Of a DNA stretch of 64,000 nt, positions 46,738 to 55,393 are shown piece by piece. The position numbers and the translations under genes are program-made. Below the pieces are notes generated by a model. It saw nothing but the letters and a program-made list of their open reading frames with translations, did no database searches and was not told the origin of the DNA. Source of the stretch: Chlorokybus atmophyticus (lineage: Eukaryota; Streptophyta; Chlorokybophyceae; Chlorokybales; Chlorokybaceae); assembly GCA_009103225.1 (NCBI GenBank), contig RHPI01003642.1, forward strand, positions 455,116 through 519,115. Reading direction: 5' to 3'. Positions within the stretch are counted from its first letter, which is position 1. Each line of letters opens with the position of its first letter.

Positions 46738-47160
46738 CGTCGCAAACTTTACACGCTGACTGACTAAGGACTGAGGGATTGACTGGTGCCTGAGCCTGCC
46801 TGAGCCTGCCTGTCACTGCCTGAAATATAACTTGTGGACTGTTGGGTTTGCCGTTGGCTTAAATGGACTGACGCAGATGGCCGCGGGCCGAAAGTGGTTG
46901 TCAGTGGCACTAACCGGCCGAGAGTTGTCAACCAGTTACCCTTTGGTCGATGTGCACAGACGGCCGTTAGCCGGTAGTTACGGACAGCAAGCAGCAATAG
47001 CCGGCAGTTTCTTTACCGTTACACTGCTGTTAATACGTGACCCTTGCCGTTTGACAACAGTTGGCAATTCTTGCCGTAAGCCAACACTAACATGCCATGC
47101 AGCTTGTACAAACCTTGTACTGATTGTTTGGTCTTGCACCTATAAGCCCACAATATATAC
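46738..47160 (+). repeat. transposon arm related to element A ends
   Basis: Begins CGTCGCAAACTTTACACG, preceded by AA. Its first 75 bases match the reverse complement of 42273-42200 (GACTGAGGGAYTGACKGGTGCCTGA). GGCCGTTAGCCGG-type words continue to about 47060. No matching right end found in the window. Confidence 0.65.
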
Positions 47161-47300
47161 AATGTACCGGCAGTGGTGAGAGTATGTCCACTTGCAACTG
47201 AGCAGCCGACTTGCGCATGAAACTACCCTATAACATTGAGTCTAACTGTCGGACTCATGCGCAGCTTGTCAACCCATGGTGCCTGCCTCAGAACTCCTCC

Positions 47301-48159
47301 TCAAACCCCCTCCTCCTGTTCCTCCTCCGACAAGTCTTCTGCTTCAACGCCGGAGTCATCTTCATCCGCTGCCTGGCTCGCTAACAGTACAGCGGCTACT
47401 TCGTTTTTCAGCTTGAATGTCAGCGCCTCGCCGTGCACGCGCATGCGCTTGATGGTTGCTTTGAGAGTGACCACCTGCAGTTGGTAATGCTGTAAGAGTG
47501 GCGTTACGGTAACTGAGGACTAGCCCATCAGCATACACATGCTTACCTCGTCTTCCGCTTTGTTGCACTCCGCCAGGCAGACAGTCAGCCTGTCGCGATG
47601 CTCTCGGTTCACTCTGACCAACATGGCAATCTGCAAGCATACTGCTTAATTATCGCTGATCACATCAAACTAGGTCATGGATTACCCGTTCGTGGTACTC
47701 CGCAGCTTCTCTTTTGCGACTTGTGAGCTCCCGCAAGTAGAAATAGGCTGTGCATTTGCGAAATTGGTCATGCTGTTCATGTGCATGACACTGGAGGTTG
47801 TGCATGAGGGTGTGCATGTGGTATTGACAGTGTATGTCAAGTGCAAGTTACTTGAGGCTGTGCATGTGTAAGATAAAAGAACCCTAGCATGTGGCATTGA
47901 CAATGCATCGTAACCCACCTTGGTTATGCCAGTCTTGTTTGATCCCTTTAATCATGTCGTCGTGGTCGCAGCTGCTGGTGGGTCGGATTTTCTTAGAGGC
48001 AGTATTGTGGTGTGCCTTTGCCCACTCGGAGGGGGAGCATTGTAAGATATCGCCCAAATCACTGTTGTCATTGGCTGTGCCCTTGGTAGGCATGGTGGGA
48101 TTTGACACCGAGGACAGCCCTCCGGCACCCTGCCCGCCCTGTGCGAACATGGAATTCAT
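47301..48159 (-). CDS. small coiled-coil protein, unrecognised
   Basis: Exons 48159-47919, 47747-47686, 47630-47547, 47489-47301 (TGA) join in phase to 191 residues. The start is ATG at 48159 (MNSMFAQGGQGAG), with another Met three codons later. The N-terminal 80 residues contain DLGDILQCSPSEWAKAHHN and a Cys/His-Asp-rich piece. The rest is a long charged helix (ELTSRKREAAEYHERIAML, CLAECNKAEDE, ATIKRMRVHGEALTFKLKNEV), probably coiled coil, and an acidic tail (VEAEDLSEEEQEEGV). Introns are 60-170 nt and all have GT-AG ends. No family recognised. It stands between a transposon arm and element B, so it may be transposon cargo or a host gene. Confidence 0.6.
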
Positions 48160-48254
48160 CCCGGACCTCGACCACAATGCCCACTACGCCCCTGGCAGCG
48201 CCGCCAACGATCCTCCAAACGCCACATACCCTCGGCATCACGCCCCTGTAAGGG

Positions 48255-48660
48255 CATAGCTTGGCGGAGCTATCAATGGTGTTTTCATGCGCAGGGGGAC
48301 TGACATTGCCAGAGTTGTCAATGGTACGAACTGCCATTGCCACTGTACAAAAGTACCATTTCAATGGTACCTTTTGGCAAAGGCATCTTCGTACCATTGA
48401 AACGGTTCAATCAGTATATATATATATATATATATATTTTATATACTATATACTATATATATACTATATATATACTATATATATATACTATATATATACT
48501 ATATACTATATACTATATACTATATATATGTACTATATATATACTATATATATATTATATATATATATATATATATATTTATCCAGAGACTCACCCTGGA
48601 CGTGCAATGGCTCGATCGTACTATAATAATGGTACGACGGAGCCAGTGAATGGCGGCCAA
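48255..48660. repeat. left ATGGTAC motif array of element B
   Basis: Five ATGGTAC/GTACCAT words at about 48319, 48351, 48364, 48391 and 48629, interrupted by a (TA)n satellite. A similar array lies at 58411-58595. Confidence 0.65.
48415..48579. repeat. (TA)n / TATAC microsatellite
   Basis: About 165 bases of TATATA with regular ACTATATA and TATATACTA units. Confidence 0.95.
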
Positions 48661-48777
48661 GTTTCCCGCCTCTGGCATGCAAGGTAGCGGTGGCGGCGGC
48701 GGCGGCTGGCTTGTGCGTGTTGCTGGATATGATGCAGGTTGCATTGGCAACACCTGTGTCGACGCTAGTAGTGAGAT

Positions 48778-51700
48778 ATGGGAGTCCTTTGTCTGTATTG
48801 CCACATGCGCTTCGCCACACGTAGCTCGGCCTACATGCACATTATTAGCAGCAGGGTGTGCAAGCAGATCAAGCTGTATGTCGGCCAGCGTCCATTACAG
48901 TACGATGCGGGTCATGTTGAACCGGGGAGTTCGATCCAGGATGCGCACATGCTTGATGTTGAAGGATTCTTCCAGGAGACACACGCACAGCAGCAACGGG
49001 AGGAGGAAGTGAACGAGGGCTTTCGATGTGTGCGTATGCCTGAGAAACCTGTGGCACGCTTACATGGAAGTGGAGGCGTCCCTTCGCACGCGTTGGAATC
49101 CAGGTGGTATGGCTTGGAGCATGCTCTTGCAGTGGCATTCGTGCAGTGCAACAATGGCCAAGGCCTTTCGGCCTCCGACATGGGGCGGATCATCAAGTGC
49201 ATCCGAAATGCACATTTCTTGACGGAAGAGCTCCAGTGGGAGACTGGTGTGCATGTGGCCAGCTACCTCCGGACAACAATTGCTTTCTCTCAGTCTGAGG
49301 TGTGCTCACGGTGTGCGGTGCATGTGCTTCAACCATCAGAGCCATGTCACATATGCACATGCGAGTGTGCTGCCGTATCAGAACTACGTGACGGCTGACC
49401 TGCGCAAGCCTGGAGACCCTGAGGATTATGACATCAGCGTCACATATATGCCGGCCAAGGTCTGTGAAATGCAGTACCTAATGCAATATCGATGCAGTAT
49501 CTATTCTGAGGCCAGCATAGTAAGTAATGCTCTTGGTCGGAGCAGGTATGGCTCGCGCGGTTGTATGGCAATCCACATGCCGCCAATGGCTTCAATCTCC
49601 AGTACAGTGGTGACGAGCACAGCTTTGGCCATCCTTCCACGAGCGATTGGTGGAAGGATGTGGAGGTGGATTTGAGGAGAGAGGTGGGGGAAGCGTCCTA
49701 CTTGGCGCCTGCCATTCTGTACAGTGACAAGACCACGCTGTACAGCGCGCGCAAGCGCTCTGGCTACCCTTTGATGGCATCGCTTGCCAACTACAGTTGG
49801 GACATGTATGCTAGCAACATGGGGGTTGTTATGATAGCGCTTCTGCCGATGGTTCACGCAGTGGCCGGGCATCCCACCTGGGCGCAGGGCAAGGAATCGT
49901 TCTCCATTCAAAAACGTGAGGTTTTTTATGACGCTTTGAATGTAGTGTTAGGGGATGTGAAGCGGGCGAGTTGGGAAGGTCTGCAGCTCATCGACCCGAA
50001 TGGCATCGAGCGTCGTGTGTTTCCCCCGCTTGCCAACTACATCAGCGATTTGCAGGTAGTGGGCATGAATGGTTGTACCTAGATGCAGCCTGCCAGCAAA
50101 CAGTGCATGGAGGATGTTGTCAGTAGAACATCTGAGTTTGTCGTGTTATAGGAGACTGCCACACTCGCACGCACTGTGTCCGGCAACCAAACACGACATC
50201 TTTGCGATGTTTGTCTCGTCACCAAATCAAATCTGTTGGAGATGGTTGAGGACCGGGAATTGAGAACCGAGGCCTTCTACACACCAAGAATACGTCAGCT
50301 GCGGGCGGACCTCCATAGCGGTGTTAGGAATGCACGCCAGGCAGCTAAGGCTTTCAAAGAGCAGCACTCCATGCATGTCGAGGAGGTAATGATCAAATTA
50401 TCGGCATTCGTGAGGATGAATGGCTTTCCGTAAAACCAGGCAATGTGGTTTGGCAACAGGATGCACTGTGGGATTGGCGACAGTCGCGGGTGCCGGGAGC
50501 TGACTGCTACTCTCGTCTTGCCCCTGACGCAATGCATGTGCTGGGAGGCATCATTGACCACCTGCTTGCTGCTGTGTACGACGCCGCGAAGGAACGAATA
50601 CGTCCATCCACGAGACAAATTCTGCAGGCCAGGCACGTCTTTGGTGTTGCTTTTGTGTTGAACACAAAAGCCAACGACACGTGCTCACAAGCAGATGTGC
50701 ACAGGCTGAATGCATGCAAGGCGACTCTGCGGGTTTCGCACTTTAAGGCACCCACAAGCAGTAGATTTCTTCCTGTCCAACCACTCCTTTCAGGTGGTGG
50801 AGAAAGTGGCGGTGCTGCAGCTGCTGCCGGTCCTCGCAGACGGTTTGCTGCTCGACGGTGAGGGCAACGATTTCTTCACCATTGCTGCCGCATCGCTTGC
50901 CCAGTGGAACAAGAAGTTGCTCAAGTTGCTCAAGGCCCATGAATACACAAGAGAGACCCTGACCACAGCCGACAACGAGCTGGCTGCCTTCAAAGCTGCA
51001 GTGTTGCATCCGCTACTGTCGTCATATTCTGCACAGAAGTCAGGTTGGATGATCGAGATGCATCAGCTCACTCATGTTGGGCCGGCAATTGTCAGCAGTG
51101 GACACCCAGATTGGTTCAGCGCCAACCGCATGGAGCAGACGCACGCCCAAAATATCATATGGTGGGCGCGTGGTGGCAACCGGGACTACCAGGCACGTAT
51201 CCTGAAGGCTTGGAGCTGTGCGGGATATGTGAGAGAGGATGGCATGGTCGTGGTTCCCGAGATGCGCTCGGTCATGGCGCAGGCGCGGCAGCAGTGCTGC
51301 AATGTCATGGAGAAGACGGACAAGTTGTTACGGATGGATGTGCTGACAAGGAGGGAGTCCAGCCCGTACTGGAGCGGATATGCGCGTAGCCGCCAAGTCG
51401 CCTTGAAGACTCCATTTGCCGACAAGTTGCCTGCCACCTTGGACAACTGGTTGAGGAGGGAACAACTGGAGTTCGCCGACGGGTGGCGTGCTGTTCGCGT
51501 GGTGAACGGAGGCGCAGCGGTGTACATGACATCAGGAGTCAGCATGGCGCGCGCAACTGGGATGTTCCATGGGCCTTGGTTCTCTACACTTGAGTTGGAA
51601 GGTGATGAGGACGGTGTGAACGTGACGTGGTGGGCTCAGGCACTCTTTTTTCTGTGCGTGGTGGTGTGGGGTGGTAGCGGCGAGCGCGTGTGGAAGGAGG

Positions 51701-51915
51701 TCGTGTTTATCCGCTGGTACACGAAGCTGGATGTGACGAGCGACACAAAGTGCATCGCTCTGGATTGGGAAAAGCGTCGAGGCGGTCCACATCTCGATGT
51801 CGTGACTCTGGAGCAAGTAAAAGACATTGTCCAGCTGCTCCCCATGTTTGACAAGGACAGCGCCCGTGTACAAAAGGGCAAGTATTGGGTGAACGTTCAA
51901 TGCACTTCAACGTGA
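48778..51915 (+). CDS. Plavaka-type (KDZ) DDE transposase
   Basis: Cut-and-paste transposase. Exons 48778-49299, 49382-49459, 49546-50055, 50152-50385, 50460 to about 50640, and 50794-51915; the junctions up to 50460 are in phase, but the donor of exon 5 is uncertain. The start ATG at 48778 opens MGVLCLYCHMRF, a C2HC finger (CLYC...HIISSRVC). Plavaka landmarks follow: WWKDVEVDLRREVG, the LAPAILYSDKTTL motif with the first Asp, GYPLMASLAN, RRVFPPLANYISDLQE with the second Asp, LCDVCLV zinc pair, and DCYSRLAPDAMHVLGGI, where the third acidic/His site is expected. The C-terminal helical domain has MHQLTHVGPAIVSSG and ANRMEQTHAQNIIWWAR. No internal stop, so it may be active. Plavaka elements are best known from fungi; here the other signs point to a green alga. 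Confidence 0.82.
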
Positions 51916-52118
51916 CACATGTACTTGTCTCACTACTCTGAGTTTGGAGCATTTCAGTCAGTTAGGCATTGCTAATCGTATGCTAAGACTTTTGCATGTG
52001 GACGTGTACAATACCGGGCAGCTGGCACTGCACAACTGTCACCACAATTGAATGTGCCATGCAACATTCAACAATCAATCCGCCGTGTGGCATTAAGCAT
52101 CAATACAGTGCACCACAT

Positions 52119-53841
52119 CTAAGCCTCATAGTTCCATGACACAGGAGGGTAGTCACAGCGCATATCCATTGTTTCAAGCATGAGACGCCCTATGCACTCC
52201 GCCATTGCGGGAGGAACTGCATTCGCTATGGAAACGGCCGAGGTCATCCATGGCACTCCCAGCGCTGTTTGCCACGCAGCAATGCCGCCCCTGGTGCTTG
52301 GAAGGCCATAGACCGGGTACATTTGCTGTGGCGCGTTTGATGTCACGATTGTCTTCTTCGCGCTAGCGGACAGGTGCGGCGATAGCAGTCCAACTGCCTT
52401 GCCCGCGTGCGAGCAGTGTGCTGGTGGGGTAGCTACGACTGGCTGTGTCTCAAACAGACGGTGTCGGAAAGTTGATAGGCCAAACATCGTGCCACAAAGG
52501 GACTGATTGGGTCTGAATGAGGAAGCTGCTCCTGGCACATTCTCAATCACAAACTTGACCTGACTTGCAAGCAGCAGACGTCGGATGAGCGGTATCATAT
52601 CCTGGTGTCTCCAGGATGTGTCATGTGCCGCCCGTTGAGGTGCCGGGATAGCACCTGAATAGGCCTGGCATGGTGGACTGGCCTAGATGAGCTCGTACTC
52701 GCTCAGCTCTCCTGCACTCAGGGTGCATACATCGCGGTGTATGAAGGGCAGCGGGTACTCAAAGGAGGGACTTATGTCCATCCCGGTCACGTCAAAGCCT
52801 GCGTGGTATAGACCGCCACTGGCACCGCCACCGCCGCAGAATAACTCGAGTGCCCTTGGTCTGCGTGTGCGTCCAAGCTTGTTGTCAAATGGCGTGTGTG
52901 TGGTCAAGGCTGGCCGTGGTGCTGGCCAGGGACTAACAATGATGCCGTTCGGGCTTACTTTGCGACTGACGTTCTCCCCTCCAGCGCGCAGAACATGGCG
53001 TGCCCCGTCAACTGATGTGAACGCGAATGCGTTGTGCCCTTTGAAGTTGATGGTTTGTGGTCGATCACCGTCATCGAATACTATATGGTGCTGCCCTGCA
53101 AAGACATTTTTCATTGCACCATGCATATATGATGCGTCCTCAATCTCGCACGCCAGGAAGCGATGCTGACTTGACGCTTGCTTGAATGATTCCACAACGC
53201 CCGCATACCATTCCCCATCCAGCGGCCAATGCACCACGACACTCATACCGATCAGCTGCTCGCATCCCAACTTAATTGCATTCCGCAGCCGATTCAGTGC
53301 GCTGTCCAATGGTCGATGGTCTGCCTCCTCTACAGCGGCCAGGGGATGGAACCGCCCACGCCCACACCGTGGAAGACTGCTCTGAATGCGACAACAGCTT
53401 CGGCATGCATGAAATAAGCATACGCCCAACATAACATGCAGTGATACGTCGCGGTCCACTCAGCCGAATTACCTCCACAGCATCCACCACCTGTCCACTA
53501 ACCACATGTCCCGGTGTTGTCCATGTGAAGAAGCGCATGGGTTCCCCTCGCCACTCGAAGCATGAGCGCGATTCGCACACGCACTGCACGCAATGGAAAA
53601 ACTCGGGTTCCTTGCACAGCACGTGGCCGAGGCGGCAGCAAAACACGTCGACATTGTGTGTGGTGTGATGCCAGCAATCAGCACTAACACCGTGGCACAC
53701 CGTCTGCACTCGCTGGCATTCGGTCAAGTGTGCTCGCATCTGCTGCCTACGGCCATTGGCACATACGTACGCATTGCATTGTGGGCACACCAAGCATGGT
53801 CTCCTAGGTGAGGGGGATTCAACTGCTGCCGCCGACATCAT
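52119..53841 (-). pseudogene. C5 DNA methyltransferase of element B, one in-frame TAG before PCQ
   Basis: Same architecture as the enzyme at 31485-33110. The start is ATG at 53841 (MMSAAAVESPSPRRPC). C2HC finger CPQCNAYV...HLTEC, CWHH, and Cys pairs CVQCVC, then an intron from about 53460 to 53390. A Tudor-like part follows (VVVHWPLDGEWYAGVV, HHIVFDDGD), then the catalytic domain: I ELFCGGGG (about 52845), IV ASPPCQAYSG (52682-52653), VI IENVPGA (about 52545), VIII FRHRLFET (about 52465), IYPVYG-like MYPVYGLPS, X NAVPPAMAECIGRL (about 52200), ending SWNYEA. The only defect is TAG at 52683-52685, one codon before ASPPCQ, where the element A copy has Trp (TGG). A single G-to-A change would explain it. 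Sequencing error, read-through or editing are alternatives. Confidence 0.85.
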
Positions 53842-54324
53842 GCAAAATAGGAATCGGCACGGCTGCCCACAAACTGAGCGAGACTTTAGGGTATGGGCAT
53901 CAATTTAGGGTTGCCAGCTTACGAACCCTAAATGGGTCAAACTTCAAGTGAAGCACGACTGTACCTTATACGCTATTGCAGTACCATGCATGGTACTACA
54001 TCAACATGAATGGTACTCTATCTGTTAATGGTACTACAGTACAAGGATACTCGCATACTACCACGATCGTAGAGTAATATTGTGCTGTCATGCTATGGAA
54101 CCCAGAGCGCTGTCCGAGTTTGTTGCTGTCAACCACGCTCTAAACCAGCGAGGTATGCAAGCCATGCACTGACTCATGCGCCGGGCAGTCATTATACACA
54201 TGTACAGCCAATGCTTCTGACAACAGCAGATCTTTGGTGCACCATGCACCATGCTGCGACTATACATGTACCTACATGGTTCACAGGAAGCCAACACAAA
54301 ACTACAATACATGCACAATTGGCA
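53842..54324. promoter_or_regulatory. methyltransferase upstream region with telo-box and GTACCAT palindrome
   Basis: AACCCTAA at 53924-53931 and TTTAGGG words at 53885 and 53904 resemble the telo-box seen in front of the element A methyltransferase. GTACCATGCATGGTAC at 53981-53996 is a perfect 16-bp palindrome, followed by two more ATGGTAC words. No coding exon seen. Confidence 0.5.
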
Positions 54325-55335
54325 TCAAGGCGGGGGCCAAATCACCGCCGACACGTTGGCGTCTTGCATCAGGCGTGGCGACCAAAACGGGTGAGGTTGC
54401 TTGCAGAATGGACACGCTTGTAGATTCTTTGATTTATTTGCCACAGTCTTCTGATGTGCTATGATGCAGACATGGCACATCGCTTTCTTGCAACAGGGCG
54501 TCTCCCCATCCGCTGGGGGGGGTGGCTCTTCAATGCGACAGATCAGCACACATGGTGCACGCGGGTGTGCAAGCTGCCTCTGCCACCAAACTCTGTTATC
54601 GCGTTGCAGGCGTAGCGACTCCCATCTGAATGGCGCAGCAAAACGCTCCACTGCCTGCTTGATCACCTGTTGCCCATCTGCCGCCATACACCACCTGCTG
54701 GTCTTGGTAGTCTCGTCCAGCATGCGTTCATCCAGGCCCTCGACATAGCTGTCGTCACTCGTGTACTCCCCCGCATCATCATTTTCTTCGAGCTTCCACA
54801 GAATCAGCTCGACGTGCCGTATGACATACAGCCCCTGCCAGCCAAAGCATGCCAAGTACAGCTCGAATGGTTTTACTTGCCACCCAGTATGTTTGCTCAG
54901 GTCGTGGCACACATCTCGACCCGCATTAGTCGACATCGACAGGTACATCTGCTGCAGCAGGTCGAAGTTCTGCTCCGCAGATAGCTCTTGCACATTGCCG
55001 GGTTGCTGCGGCAGCAACAACACCATTATATCAAGGACGGCGAGGGGCAACAACGTACTACGGATGGCCATATCGTGTATGGGTTCCAACCACGGCCAAT
55101 CCCCAGAGGTCTGTTTAGACCGCACTTTCCGCGTTTGCTCCCACTTATTGCATACTTTCGTCACCCACCTCGAGGCATGCCGCATGCGGTGATGCAGCGC
55201 GTCTTGGGCGTATTGTAGGGTGATCAACTCCTTTGCACTACGAGTTAGCCCCTCAAAGCGTCTGCGCGTCGGTGCTTTGAGCTTAGGCAGCTCGTGCCGC
55301 ACCGGCTGTCTCTCTGGACGATGCTGAGCAGCCAC
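54325..55335 (-). CDS. RING-like zinc-finger protein of element B
   Basis: Single open frame of 336 residues from ATG at 55335 (MAAQHRPERQPVRHEL) to TGA. The first 270 residues are mostly helical, basic then acidic (ENDDAGEYTSDDSYVEGLDE), with no known domain. The C-terminus has a RING-type cysteine pattern: CVLICRIEE, TPCCKKAMCHVC, IAHQK, then CPFCKQPH. RING proteins are usually E3 ubiquitin ligases that recruit an E2; whether this one binds an E2 cannot be seen. It lies 58 bases upstream, in plus coordinates, of the OTU gene end, on the same strand. The combination suggests ubiquitin-related cargo. No defects. Confidence 0.7.
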   Translation of the reverse strand: MAAQHRPERQPVRHELPKLKAPTRRRFEGLTRSAKELITLQYAQDALHHRMRHASRWVTKVCNKWEQTRKVRSKQTSGDWPWLEPIHDMAIRSTLLPLAVLDIMVLLLPQQPGNVQELSAEQNFDLLQQMYLSMSTNAGRDVCHDLSKHTGWQVKPFELYLACFGWQGLYVIRHVELILWKLEENDDAGEYTSDDSYVEGLDERMLDETTKTSRWCMAADGQQVIKQAVERFAAPFRWESLRLQRDNRVWWQRQLAHPRAPCVLICRIEEPPPPADGETPCCKKAMCHVCIIAHQKTVANKSKNLQACPFCKQPHPFWSPRLMQDANVSAVIWPPP

Positions 55336-55393
55336 TTGACGCTGTAAACCCGCCTGTGCCTACTCAGGACACACAGTCAGCCCCAGTGAGGCT

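Noticed and set aside
46508-46816. Minus-strand frame with a long hydrophobic Val/Leu run
   Set aside because: Translation of the CAACA/CACAA simple repeats; not a credible membrane protein.
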